From Balneolaceae bacterium (GTDB lineage: Bacteria > Bacteroidota > Rhodothermia > Balneolales > Balneolaceae): a DNA stretch of 42,512 bases. The DNA lies in assembly GCA_007132385.1 (NCBI GenBank), contig SLOU01000039.1:1-42512 (forward strand), read 5' to 3'. Shown here piece by piece: positions 9,307 to 18,114 of this stretch. The notes beneath the pieces were generated by a model. It was given only the letters and a program-made list of their open reading frames with translations, did no database searches and was not told the origin of the DNA. The first letter of the stretch is position 1; each line of letters begins with the position of its first letter. The position numbers and the translations under genes are program-made.

Positions 9307-12300
9307 TTACATATTCCTCCGGTACTGGCCACCTACCTCGTAAAGTGCCTTTGAAATCTGTCCAAGAGAAGCCACTTTGACAGTTTCCATCAAAGTTTCG
9401 AACAGGTTCTCGTTTTCACGGGCTGTCTTTTTGAGATCCTGAAGGGCTAATTGACACGCTTTTTCATTTCTTTTCTGAAAATGCCCCAAATTCTCTATTT
9501 GCTGTTTTTTTTCATTCCGGGTCGACCGGATTAACTCCTGTTCCTTCTCCTGTTCTTTCTCTTCAGAATCGCTTGTAAACGTATTCACCCCGATGATCGG
9601 CAATTCACCGGAATGCTTCATCGATTCATAATTCAGGCTTTCATCCTGAATTTTTCCGCGCTGGTACATATGCTCCATGGCTCCCAGAACTCCTCCCCGC
9701 TGAGTCAGACGATCAAATTCGGTCAGTATTGCTTCCTCTACCAGATCGGTCATTTCCTCGATAAAATAGGATCCCTGATTGATATTTTCATTTTTGGCAG
9801 TTCCAAGCTCTTTGTTGATAATCAGTTGTATCGCCAGTGCTCTACGCACCGATTCTTCGGTGGGAGTTGTTATCGCTTCATCGTAGGCATTGGTATGCAG
9901 CGAATTACAGTTGTCATAAATGGCCAATAGTGCCTGGAGCGTCGTACGAATATCGTTAAATTGTATCTCCCGGGCATGAAGCGAACGGCCACTTGTCTGA
10001 ATGTGGTATTTCAACTTTTGCGAACGTTTATTGGCACCGTATTTGTGTTTCATGGCCACTGACCAGATCCTCCTGGCAACACGACCGATTACGGCATATT
10101 CGGGGTCCAGCCCGTTGCTGAAAAAGAACGACAGGTTATGTGCAAAATCATCAATCTTGAGTCCTCTTGAGAGATAATACTCTACATATGTAAACCCGTT
10201 TGCCAGGGTAAATGCAGCTTGTGTAATCGGATTGGCGCCCGCCTCTGCAATATGGTAGCCTGAAATCGACACTGAGTAGTAGTTGCGAACATTTTTCTGT
10301 GTGAAGTAAGCCTGAACATCACCCATCATCTTCAGTGCAAATTCTGTCGAAAATATACAAGTATTCTGTGCCTGGTCTTCTTTCAGAATATCGGCCTGAA
10401 CTGTTCCGCGCACAACATTCAGAGACTTCTCCCGAATCCGTTCGTATGTTGGCCCGTCAACAAGCTGATCACCGGTTAATCCCAGCATGCCGAGGCCAAA
10501 CCCATCGTGTGATTTCGGCAGGTCCAGGCTATAAACAGGAGCTGGCAGATTGTCCTTTTCAATGTCATCACGGGCCTTCTCCAATACCTTTTCCCACTCC
10601 CCTTGCTGCTTCAGATAATGCTCTACCTCCTGATCGATGGCCGTATTCATAAACATCGCCAGGATCATCGGCGCCGGGCCATTGATTGTCATCGATACAG
10701 ATGTTTCAGGAGCAGCCAACCTGAACCCGGAATATAGTTTTTTCATATCATCCAGGGTACAAATACTCACACCCGAATTGCCGATTTTTCCATAAATATC
10801 CGGGCGGTGATCGGGATCCTCACCGTAAAGCGTTACCGAATCAAATGCCGTTGAGAGGCGGGCAGCCGGCATCCCTTCACTGAGATAGTGAAACCGTTTG
10901 TTTGTTCTCTCGGGTGTACCTTCACCTGCAAACATCCGTGTCGGGTCTTCAGCTTTCCGTTTAAACGGGTATACACCGGCTGTGTAAGGAAAATAACCAG
11001 GCAGGTTTTCTTTAAGTGCAAACTTCAGCCTTTCGCCGAGATGTTTCGTTTTTGGCAAAGCCACCCGGGGTATTTTTGTACCACTTAACGACTTGCTGAA
11101 CAGTTTGCTTTCGATCACCTTATCTCGAATTTTCACCCGGAAAAGTTCTTCGTTATACTTCTGGTACAATTCATCCCAGCCGTCGAGAATACTCAGTGAA
11201 ATTTTGTCAAGATTACTTCTCCAGTGATCCCGCATCGTTTCAAGCCGTTCCAGCATCAGCTCCTGGTTCTCAGGATCCCAGTTTTTAACCTGGTCGATCG
11301 TACCCAGTACCTGTTCGAGCCTGGATGCAATTTGCACCTGTTCTTCCGCCCATTCGTGATAATCCTGCAGCGCCTCTGCAATTTCCGACAGGTAACGCTG
11401 CCGCTTGCCCGGAATTATGGCCTGCGACTGCAACCCGTCAGCAGGCTCTGTATTTGTATATATAGACGTCACCCAGTTGAGGTTATACCGGCTGTTGATT
11501 CGGTTAACCAACGCACTAAAGAGACGGTTTACACCTTCATCATTAAACTGGGCTGCCACTGTCGGGTAAACAGGCATCTCTTCAGGTTTCAAGTGCCAAT
11601 CCCCCCTGTTGCGCTGTATCTGTTTACGGATATCCCGTAATGCATCCAGCGAACCCTTTTTGTCAAACTTGTTCAATACAACCAGTTCTGCCAGCTCCAG
11701 CATATTAATCTTTTCAAGCTGTGTTGCAGCTCCATACTCATGGGTCATTACATAGATAGGGATATCTGTAATATCCACGATTTCTGTACCACTTTGTCCG
11801 ATCCCGCTCGTCTCAACGATAACCAGATCGAAACCGTACGCTTTATAGGCAGCAATGACTTGCTCTACAGCAAGACTTACCGATTTATTGGCAGACCGGG
11901 TAGCCATACTTCGCATAAATACCCTGTCCGTATCAATACTGTTCATCCGGATACGGTCACCCAAAAGGGCTCCTCCGGTTCTCACTTTCGACGGATCGAT
12001 GGAGATAATTCCAATCGTAACATCTTCAAATTCACTCAGAAACCTCCTTACAATCTCATCAGTCAGTGAACTTTTGCCCGCTCCCCCGGTACCGGTGATA
12101 CCGATCAGAGGCGTCATCACACCCTTCTTCTCTCGGATCATCGTCCCCTCTCCATCGAGCAGCACACCGTTGTTTACCCGGACAAGGTCATGATGACCGT
12201 TTTCGAGCGCTGTAATGACCCTTGAAAGAGTATTTCTTTCTTTTTGAGTAATTTTTAGAACTTCTGGCGGCGACTTTAGAGCAGGATCGAAGTCGCATTG

Positions 12301-12792
12301 TTTCATCATATAATTGATCATTCCCTGCAAGCCCATGTGGCTGCCGTCTTCAACAGAAAAAATTCGTGAAACTCCGTAATCATGAAGCTTCCTGATCTCC
12401 TCACCCGCAATGACCCCGCCACCTCCTCCGAATACCCTGATATGAGAAGTTCCCTTTTCTTTCAATAAATCAACCATGTATTTGAAATACTCCATATGGC
12501 CGCCCTGGTATGAACTGATTGCAATTCCCTGGACATCTTCCTGGATTGCACAATTGACAATTTCATGCACTGATCGGTTGTGCCCCAGGTGGATCACCTC
12601 GGCGCCGCTGCTCTGAAGAATCCTGCGCATGATATTTATACTTGCATCGTGGCCATCGAACAGGCTGGCTGCAGTGACAAACCGGACGTTGTGTTTGGGG
12701 GTATAAATATTCGGACTGGATTGACCGTTACCCGATGAATGCTCCGGAGATTTCCCCGGATCCTTTTGGGTTGTTTCAGCTTCTTGAGACAT
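9307..12792 (-). CDS. icmF: IcmF-type fused acyl-CoA mutase (B12-dependent, with GTPase chaperone)
   Basis: A 1161-residue fusion in the IcmF order. The B12-binding domain (about 35-165) has DGHDAS at 46-51, with His48 as the expected cobalt ligand. A MeaB/MeaI-like G-domain (about 225-430) has P-loop GTGGAGKS at 234-241, ETSGIGQSG at 327-335 and NKFD at 374-377. The mutase TIM barrel occupies about 560-1130. Family role: interconverting isobutyryl-CoA and n-butyryl-CoA by adenosylcobalamin radical chemistry, with the built-in GTPase loading and protecting the cofactor. Related fusions act on isovaleryl- or pivalyl-CoA, and substrate choice cannot be read here. A ~30-residue Ser/Gly/Pro-rich N-terminal extension precedes the B12 domain. 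Transcribed alone. Confidence 0.92.
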   Translation of the reverse strand: MSQEAETTQKDPGKSPEHSSGNGQSSPNIYTPKHNVRFVTAASLFDGHDASINIMRRILQSSGAEVIHLGHNRSVHEIVNCAIQEDVQGIAISSYQGGHMEYFKYMVDLLKEKGTSHIRVFGGGGGVIAGEEIRKLHDYGVSRIFSVEDGSHMGLQGMINYMMKQCDFDPALKSPPEVLKITQKERNTLSRVITALENGHHDLVRVNNGVLLDGEGTMIREKKGVMTPLIGITGTGGAGKSSLTDEIVRRFLSEFEDVTIGIISIDPSKVRTGGALLGDRIRMNSIDTDRVFMRSMATRSANKSVSLAVEQVIAAYKAYGFDLVIVETSGIGQSGTEIVDITDIPIYVMTHEYGAATQLEKINMLELAELVVLNKFDKKGSLDALRDIRKQIQRNRGDWHLKPEEMPVYPTVAAQFNDEGVNRLFSALVNRINSRYNLNWVTSIYTNTEPADGLQSQAIIPGKRQRYLSEIAEALQDYHEWAEEQVQIASRLEQVLGTIDQVKNWDPENQELMLERLETMRDHWRSNLDKISLSILDGWDELYQKYNEELFRVKIRDKVIESKLFSKSLSGTKIPRVALPKTKHLGERLKFALKENLPGYFPYTAGVYPFKRKAEDPTRMFAGEGTPERTNKRFHYLSEGMPAARLSTAFDSVTLYGEDPDHRPDIYGKIGNSGVSICTLDDMKKLYSGFRLAAPETSVSMTINGPAPMILAMFMNTAIDQEVEHYLKQQGEWEKVLEKARDDIEKDNLPAPVYSLDLPKSHDGFGLGMLGLTGDQLVDGPTYERIREKSLNVVRGTVQADILKEDQAQNTCIFSTEFALKMMGDVQAYFTQKNVRNYYSVSISGYHIAEAGANPITQAAFTLANGFTYVEYYLSRGLKIDDFAHNLSFFFSNGLDPEYAVIGRVARRIWSVAMKHKYGANKRSQKLKYHIQTSGRSLHAREIQFNDIRTTLQALLAIYDNCNSLHTNAYDEAITTPTEESVRRALAIQLIINKELGTAKNENINQGSYFIEEMTDLVEEAILTEFDRLTQRGGVLGAMEHMYQRGKIQDESLNYESMKHSGELPIIGVNTFTSDSEEKEQEKEQELIRSTRNEKKQQIENLGHFQKRNEKACQLALQDLKKTARENENLFETLMETVKVASLGQISKALYEVGGQYRRNM

Positions 12793-12846
12793 TATTGAAC
12801 CATGATATTTGGAAGCGTTTTTTTAAAAATACTTAAAAATTGTGTG

Positions 12847-12858
12847 ATTCTGCAGAAT
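12847..12858. promoter_or_regulatory. 12-bp perfect palindrome upstream of icmF
   Basis: ATTCTGCAGAAT is a perfect palindrome 54 nt upstream of the icmF start, in the divergent spacer with the HAD-like gene. It is a possible operator, but a palindrome this short can occur by chance. Confidence 0.2.
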
Positions 12859-13028
12859 ACAGCTTAAAGAAATGAATATTCTGTTGATAATAAACACACA
12901 CTTTCCACTATATAAACCGTGTTATCCATGTTTTCATTCTTTTTGTATTACCTGGGTGCCTGTGATCTGTAACATTTTGGTGATTAATTTATCTATTTGA
13001 ATAAATACTCTCAGGTCAAACAAGGACC

Positions 13029-13559
13029 GTGCTTAAAAAAGAAATCTACATATTTATCGATCTGGATGGTGTATTGAGTACTGATATGCACAAACTCTAT
13101 CAAACCAGGGAGCATGGAGATTCTTCACCGGATCGTTGGTGCCCGGTCGCTACCAACAATATCTATCGGCTTTGTAAAAAATATCTTGCCAAAATTGTTG
13201 TTACGACCCGGTTCGACAAGGAGATTACGATAAACCAGCTCAAAACACTATTTGAAAAAAACGGAGTTCCCGGGGGATTTGTTGCCGGTTTTGCCGGTGA
13301 AGAGCTGGCTGCTCAGGAAAACAGTTTTGCTGAAAAAGGTAATAAAATCAAGGCCTGGCTTGATGATAACGCCGCCGGCAACCAAACATATCTGATACTG
13401 GATAAAGATGATGACCTACTTCCTGAACAGTGGGATCATTTTATCCACGTTGACCCGGAAAACGGTTTTGCAGATCCGAATTCAATGATTGAAGCTGTGG
13501 AAATTCTCACCAATTTCAGTTTCAACAAAGGCTCGGACATACTTGATCGGCTCGGCTAA
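13029..13559 (+). CDS. Small HAD-like protein
   Basis: 176 residues starting at GTG, with AAGGA just upstream. HAD-superfamily features seen: motif I FIDLDGVL (9-16) with the two catalytic aspartates, a Thr-containing motif II (KIVVTTR, about 55-61), a lysine segment KGNKIKAW for motif III, and an acidic motif IV (LILDKDDD). The ending DHFIHVDPENGFAD recalls the HAD domain found in Swiss-Army-Knife RNA-repair proteins, so a nucleotide or RNA 5'/3'-phosphatase role is possible; this is family recall, not proof. Starting later would remove the catalytic Asp. The gene stands alone between divergent icmF and convergent phosphofructokinase. Confidence 0.75.
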   Translation: MLKKEIYIFIDLDGVLSTDMHKLYQTREHGDSSPDRWCPVATNNIYRLCKKYLAKIVVTTRFDKEITINQLKTLFEKNGVPGGFVAGFAGEELAAQENSFAEKGNKIKAWLDDNAAGNQTYLILDKDDDLLPEQWDHFIHVDPENGFADPNSMIEAVEILTNFSFNKGSDILDRLG

Positions 13560-13588
13560 CTGTATAGTTTTCAATGAACTGAACAACG

Positions 13589-14665
13589 TTACTTCCCGAG
13601 GTTGATCCCTATATCAGTTGCTGTCAGGATTGTATCCGATTCCAGCGGCACATTCTTTACCTTGCCAGCAACTTCCGAAATCGGAATCCGTCTGATTGAA
13701 TTTTCGCGTAACACCACAAGCTTATTCATATCGCCCTGATCGATAGCCCGGATAGCTGCAGCCCCAAACCGAAGTGAGATAAGCCTGTCGTAGGTTGACG
13801 GAGTCCCACCCCGCTGAAGATGTCCCAAAACCAGAGACCTGGCCTCTTTCCCGGTTTTCCTGGCAAGTGCTTTTTCAAGATGTTCCCCGATGCCACCCAA
13901 AACTTCAGCCTGCCCCGGTTTTTTAGACCTTACAAAAAGTTCACCTCCCTTTTCTTTTGCACCTTCTGCCACTACGACAATGGCATACTTTTTACCTGTA
14001 TCTTCAATTTCATTGATTTTCCGGGTGATCGCATCCAGTGAAAACGGAATTTCGGGTATTAAAACCACATCCGAAGAAGTTGATAACCCGGCATGAAGGG
14101 CAATCCATCCGGCATAACGCCCCATTACCTCAACAACCATTATCCTCTGATGGGATTTGGCCGTAGTCCGTATGCGGTCAATCGCCTCCGTAGCTATGGA
14201 AACTGCAGTGTCAAAACCGAGCGTAACGTCACAACCGACGATATCGTTGTCAATGGTCTTTGGAACCCCAACAACATCGATACCTTTCTTGACAAGTTTA
14301 TTTGCTATAAACATCGACCCATCGCCACCAATAGCTACCAGGGCATCGATATTATGTTCACGAAAGGTATTTACGATCACATCCGACCGGTCTTCGGTAT
14401 CCCAGGTACCGTCCTTTATTTGATACGCCATTTCAAACGGATTGCTTCGGTTGGCAGCTCCCAAAATGGTGCCTCCCTTCATGGCAATACCATAAACCGA
14501 CTCTTCGGTCAGAGGAAGAAAAGGGGTATCCGTATATATGGATCCATAACCATTTTGAATACCAACAACTTCCCAGCCTTTTCTCAATGCTGCAATCGTT
14601 GCTGCTTTGATTGCTGCATTCAGGCCCGGTGCATCTCCGCCTCCTGTATTTATAGCTATTTTCAT
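13589..14665 (-). CDS. pfkA: 6-phosphofructokinase, group III type
   Basis: 358 residues. The enzyme phosphorylates fructose 6-phosphate at the committed step of glycolysis. Motifs: N-terminal TGGGDAPGLN (7-16), GGDGS (113-117), PKTIDND (135-141, holding the catalytic Asp) and MGRYAGWIAL. The position equivalent to E. coli Gly104 is Gly116, which favours ATP. The position equivalent to Gly124 is Lys136, a residue typical of pyrophosphate-dependent enzymes. This mixed signature is known from group III phosphofructokinases, many of which use ATP and are not allosteric. Phosphoryl donor is therefore ATP more likely than PPi, but not settled. It lies 51 nt downstream of the YciO-like gene on the same strand and may be co-transcribed with it. 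Confidence 0.93.
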   Translation of the reverse strand: MKIAINTGGGDAPGLNAAIKAATIAALRKGWEVVGIQNGYGSIYTDTPFLPLTEESVYGIAMKGGTILGAANRSNPFEMAYQIKDGTWDTEDRSDVIVNTFREHNIDALVAIGGDGSMFIANKLVKKGIDVVGVPKTIDNDIVGCDVTLGFDTAVSIATEAIDRIRTTAKSHQRIMVVEVMGRYAGWIALHAGLSTSSDVVLIPEIPFSLDAITRKINEIEDTGKKYAIVVVAEGAKEKGGELFVRSKKPGQAEVLGGIGEHLEKALARKTGKEARSLVLGHLQRGGTPSTYDRLISLRFGAAAIRAIDQGDMNKLVVLRENSIRRIPISEVAGKVKNVPLESDTILTATDIGINLGK

Positions 14666-14716
14666 AAAAATTGTACTCTGATGATTATAAAAACTTCCGT
14701 GCAGTGAAAATGTTTA

Positions 14717-15394
14717 TTAAAGCTGAATCCCGTTTACCAGCTCTCTACCTTCAATTGCAATGGCTTCTGCAAGTTTTAGCATACCGGGCCCTTCCCTGAG
14801 CAGTTCCGGCTCATCATTCGTCAAGTCAACGATTGTCGACTCCGTATCGGCAAGCGGCTGCTGATTATCGATGATAATATCGACAAAATGCTCAAAGCGA
14901 CTAAGAAACATTTCTCTGTTTCCACTGGATGGGTCTCCGTATTCGGTATCCTGCAATTTGGCTGTTATAGCTAACAGGGGACGGTCTAACGTCTTTATCA
15001 AACTCATATTAATCGGATAATCGGGTACCCGGATTCCAACCGTTTTTTTCTTCGGATTGACCAGTAATTTGGGTACTTCCCTGGTAGCAGGCAGGATAAA
15101 TGTAAATGGCCCGGGGATGATTCGTTTAACAAGTTTAAAATTTTGATCATCCATTTTGGCAAATACTGCCGCATGTTGCAAACTATGGCACATAACCGTT
15201 AAATGATCGTTTTTCTCAAAGTTTCGGATATTACGTATGCGATCGATCCCTTTCTTGTTTTGGTAATCACAGGCGAGTGCGTATTGAGAATCTGTTGGCA
15301 TCAAAAGTACAGCTCCCGATTTCAATGCATCCACTATTTCAAAAACTCTTTTCTGATGTGGCGTTTCCGGATGAAGCTTAATTCGTTCTGCCAT
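14717..15394 (-). CDS. Sua5/YciO/YrdC-family protein, YciO-like
   Basis: 225 residues with the YrdC-type RNA/nucleotide-binding fold. Seen: MPTDSQYALACD near residue 32 (the family's PT-(D/E)-xYGL region), PGPFTFILPA, VGIRVPD and STIVDLT. Sua5/TsaC enzymes make threonylcarbamoyl-AMP for tRNA t6A, but in this copy the usual SAN-x-SG loop is replaced by ITAKLQDTE. That divergence and the overall length fit the YciO branch, whose function is less clear, better than a bona fide TsaC. It is divergent from the hydrolase at 15578 and upstream of pfkA. Confidence 0.82.
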   Translation of the reverse strand: MAERIKLHPETPHQKRVFEIVDALKSGAVLLMPTDSQYALACDYQNKKGIDRIRNIRNFEKNDHLTVMCHSLQHAAVFAKMDDQNFKLVKRIIPGPFTFILPATREVPKLLVNPKKKTVGIRVPDYPINMSLIKTLDRPLLAITAKLQDTEYGDPSSGNREMFLSRFEHFVDIIIDNQQPLADTESTIVDLTNDEPELLREGPGMLKLAEAIAIEGRELVNGIQL

Positions 15395-15577
15395 TCAGTT
15401 CCTCGCTGATTTTTTTGGGGTTAATTGCTTTTTGAAAATACGATCTGGCTGAAGCCGATTCAAACAAGTCTGCTTAGATTTTTTCTTCATCGACTTTATT
15501 GATAACATTAAAGGAACCATTTGTCAATTATTTCTTTTCAATCAGTAGAAATCACAACCTAATTAAAGATCAGAAAT

Positions 15578-16285
15578 ATGTTAGATACCGATGTAAAAAT
15601 ATTTTGGCTGGGACATTCAGCATTTAAACTCGTAAGCCCGGCCGGAAAAACCATCTATATTGATCCGTTTCTTCAGCAAAACCCCAAGACTCCCGATTCA
15701 TTTAAAAAAGCTGATGATGCGGACTATATTCTGCTCACGCACGGACACGAAGACCATGTCGGTGATTCGCTTGAGATTGCAGAGAAAAGCGGCTGCAAAG
15801 TAGTATCGCAGGTAGAACTTTCACACCTGTTAAAAAAACACGGCCTGGATGAAGATCAGCGTGTGGAGTTCAACAAAGGGGGTACTATCTCTTTTGATGA
15901 CTTTTCCGTAACCCTGGTGTCGGCAAATCACAGTTCTTCGTTTGGCGGTGAATATGCCGGAGAAGCGGGTGGCCTGGTTGTCTCCTTCGACGACGATATC
16001 ATTTTTTACCACCTGGGAGATACCAATATTTTTGCAGATCTTGAATTTTACGGAGAGCTGTATGAACCGGATGTTATCGCCGTCCCGATGGGCGACTACT
16101 ATACCATGGGACCGAAAGAAGCTGCCATGTGCTGCGAGCTGATCGACGCCGCTGTCGCCCTGCCTGTTCACTACGGCACTTTCCCGGTCCTGACCGGCGA
16201 TCCGGGCGAATTCAAAGATCTTACCGAAGAATATTGCGAAACTGAAGTCCTCATCCCAAAACCCGGTGAAGAGATCTTCGGGTAA
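15578..16285 (+). CDS. UPF0173-type metal-dependent hydrolase (MBL fold)
   Basis: 235 residues of the metallo-beta-lactamase fold. It begins with the family pattern IFWLGHSAFKL and YIDPFL, and has the metal-binding motif THGHEDHVGD (about 51-60). Further ligand candidates are the His in SANHSSSFGG, the Asp in YHLGDTNIF and the His in LPVHYGTFP. Length and order match the UPF0173 family of cytosolic hydrolases, whose natural substrate is not established. The gene is monocistronic, ending 46 nt before the convergent DUF420 gene. Confidence 0.88.
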   Translation: MLDTDVKIFWLGHSAFKLVSPAGKTIYIDPFLQQNPKTPDSFKKADDADYILLTHGHEDHVGDSLEIAEKSGCKVVSQVELSHLLKKHGLDEDQRVEFNKGGTISFDDFSVTLVSANHSSSFGGEYAGEAGGLVVSFDDDIIFYHLGDTNIFADLEFYGELYEPDVIAVPMGDYYTMGPKEAAMCCELIDAAVALPVHYGTFPVLTGDPGEFKDLTEEYCETEVLIPKPGEEIFG

Positions 16286-16331
16286 ACCCCAAGCCTCATG
16301 AACAATTCAATATGGAAAATTCGGGAGATCT

Positions 16332-16907
16332 CTACACGTAGGCATTCAGGATAAAGAAGATCATCACACCGGTGACCGACACATAAAGCCAGATCGGAAA
16401 TGTCCATTTGGATACACGCCGGTGGGTTTGAAAACGCCCGGAATAGGCAAAATAAAAACTGGTAAGTACCAGTGGAACAACAAAGGCCGACAAGACAATG
16501 TGTGTAATCAGTATGAAGAAATAGACCGGCCGTATCAGGCCTTCGCCCGGGAATGGAGTATGACCCACATAACTGTGGTAGATCAGATAGCTGATCAAAA
16601 AGAAGGAAGATGTGACAAAAGCCGTAAGCATTAGCTTCATATGCCGTATGAATTTTTTATTGCGGATGGCTATAAACCCAAGTACAATCAAAACGGTACT
16701 GGCGCTGTTCAGCAAGGCGTTCAGAGCCGGCAGATGCTGAACCCAGTCTGCTGTGGTTTCGCCTGTTTCGCGAAAATAAATTAGCCAGATAAGAAAGAGA
16801 AAAGCCGCCAGACTGATGAAGACAATGACCCCAATAGCTTTGGGTACACTGAACTCTCGCACAAAATCAATCGTAATATCTTTTTTCACATTCTGTGTTT
16901 TACTCAT
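16332..16907 (-). CDS. DUF420 membrane protein (cytochrome oxidase assembly type)
   Basis: About 191 residues with five predicted membrane helices, matching the DUF420 family. Homologues such as CtaM in Firmicutes are needed for heme-copper oxidase maturation. Conserved-looking polar points are HLPALNALLNSAST, HMKLML and the histidines in SYLIYHSYVGHTPFPG. I prefer the start MSKTQ at 16907 because AGGA lies nine bases upstream. A longer start at 16928 (MNTGIDS) lacks such a site. It is divergent from the ACIII/caa3 cluster across a ~470-base spacer, which fits a role in building that oxidase. Confidence 0.85.
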   Translation of the reverse strand: MSKTQNVKKDITIDFVREFSVPKAIGVIVFISLAAFLFLIWLIYFRETGETTADWVQHLPALNALLNSASTVLIVLGFIAIRNKKFIRHMKLMLTAFVTSSFFLISYLIYHSYVGHTPFPGEGLIRPVYFFILITHIVLSAFVVPLVLTSFYFAYSGRFQTHRRVSKWTFPIWLYVSVTGVMIFFILNAYV

Positions 16908-17377
16908 TGAATCAATTCCTGTATTCATTTGATGATATTCGAATGCACAAATTTATCACTTTATATCGAACAATTTTTCAGGAAATCCCCTTTTTTTCAA
17001 GGGAATTTCTATGTTGACTACCCTGGCGGCTGTACTGGTAAACCAGGAAAAAGGAATCTAAAATCTTTGGTTTCAGTAACTTCTGAAGGGTTTTTCAGGA
17101 GATCGGGGAATCTGCAGGAAATCCCGATGAAATCCTTCAATTTTGTTATGAAAACTTGGGAATTTATCCCAATTCTATATTATCTTGATATCCGTTTGAA
17201 CACGACAGATGCCGGGGTGTAACACTGATGGATTCTGAAAACTTATTTAGAATGAATTTAAATATCTTTTAGGGCTGCTGGGACGGTATGTGAAGTATTG
17301 AGATTTTCGGTACTTTCAATGCGGTTTAACAGACACCACTCGCAAACCGGTAAACGCTTAATGATCTAACTAAATCT
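16908..17377. other. 470-base divergent spacer upstream of the respiratory cluster
   Basis: No convincing gene. It should hold the promoters of the DUF420 gene and of actA. Seen: a near-perfect hairpin at 16982-17009 (GAAATCCCC / GGGAATTTC, one mismatch, T-rich loop), a second hairpin at 17102-17128 (ATCGGG / CCCGAT), and a direct repeat CAGGAAATCCC at 16979-16989 and 17115-17125. CGGTTT/AAACCG arms occur at 17322-17349, just before actA. An open frame at 16929-17222 has no recognisable features and I do not call it. Confidence 0.5.
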
Positions 17378-18022
17378 ATGGCTCAAGTTTTTCCCAAGTG
17401 GGTAGACGACATCCCCAAACGGTTATTGATTGGTATTATTATTTTACTCAACGGGTTGGTATTTGGTGTCTGGTATTTTATGTCTCCGGAATACACCAAT
17501 GTGGGATACGCACCTGAGCAGCCTGTCCCCTTCAGCCATAAGCTTCATGTCAGTGAAATTGGCCTCGATTGCCAGTATTGCCATTCACAAGTATTCGACT
17601 CCCGTTATGCAAATATCCCGGCAACCGAAACCTGTATGACTTGTCACAGTCAAATTGCAACCGACAGTGAAGACCTCGCACCTGTTTTTGAAAGTTGGGA
17701 AACCGGTGAACCGCTCGAATGGATCCGGGTGCATAATCTGCCCGATTACGCTTATTTTAACCACAGCTCACACGTAAATGTAGGTGTTGGATGTGAAGCG
17801 TGCCATGGACGTGTCGACCGGATGGAAGTTGTTTTCCAGGCAGAACCGCTGAGCATGAGTTGGTGCCTCGATTGTCATCGGGAGCCCGAAAAGCATGTAC
17901 GGCCGGTGGAAGAGGTAACAACCATGGGATATCAGGTTGAAAACCAAATTGAAGCTGGAAGGGAATTGGTATCCAAACAGAATATCAATGCGCCACTTTA
18001 CTGCCAGAGTTGTCACTATTGA
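17378..18022 (+). CDS. actA: ACIII pentaheme cytochrome c subunit ActA
   Basis: 214 residues with one N-terminal membrane anchor (about 15-35) and five CxxCH heme-c sites at 65-69, 86-90, 139-143, 163-167 and 209-213. The last lies at the extreme C-terminus. Several extra histidines (FSHKLH, FNHSSH) can serve as distal ligands. This is the pentaheme subunit of alternative complex III, which oxidises quinol and passes electrons to a c-type cytochrome or directly to the oxidase. The hemes face the periplasm. It is the first gene of the act/cox cluster, separated from actB by a 92-nt gap that contains a strong hairpin. Confidence 0.96.
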   Translation: MAQVFPKWVDDIPKRLLIGIIILLNGLVFGVWYFMSPEYTNVGYAPEQPVPFSHKLHVSEIGLDCQYCHSQVFDSRYANIPATETCMTCHSQIATDSEDLAPVFESWETGEPLEWIRVHNLPDYAYFNHSSHVNVGVGCEACHGRVDRMEVVFQAEPLSMSWCLDCHREPEKHVRPVEEVTTMGYQVENQIEAGRELVSKQNINAPLYCQSCHY

Positions 18023-18035
18023 ACGAACACAGGAT

Positions 18036-18070
18036 GGGCCTGTCCTGATTTTGTCAAATCAAACAGGCCC
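18036..18070 (+). other. Long stem-loop between actA and actB
   Basis: GGGCCTGT (18036-18043) pairs exactly with ACAGGCCC (18063-18070), and the inner TGATTT (18046-18051) pairs exactly with AAATCA (18056-18061). That leaves only a CC/A internal loop and a 4-nt tip. The 14-bp stem starts 13 nt after the actA stop. No T-run follows, so it looks more like an mRNA stabiliser, processing site or attenuator than a simple terminator. Confidence 0.6.
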
Positions 18071-18114
18071 GGCTGGTAATGTAAAGCGATTTTGAATTTA
18101 AGTCTGAATGACGA

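Noticed and set aside
14093-14707. 204-codon frame antisense to pfkA
   Set aside because: The opposite strand encodes a full-length phosphofructokinase with all motifs; this is a shadow.
16929-17222. Open frame of 97 codons upstream of actA
   Set aside because: No family features and odd composition; it lies in a divergent promoter region with hairpins.
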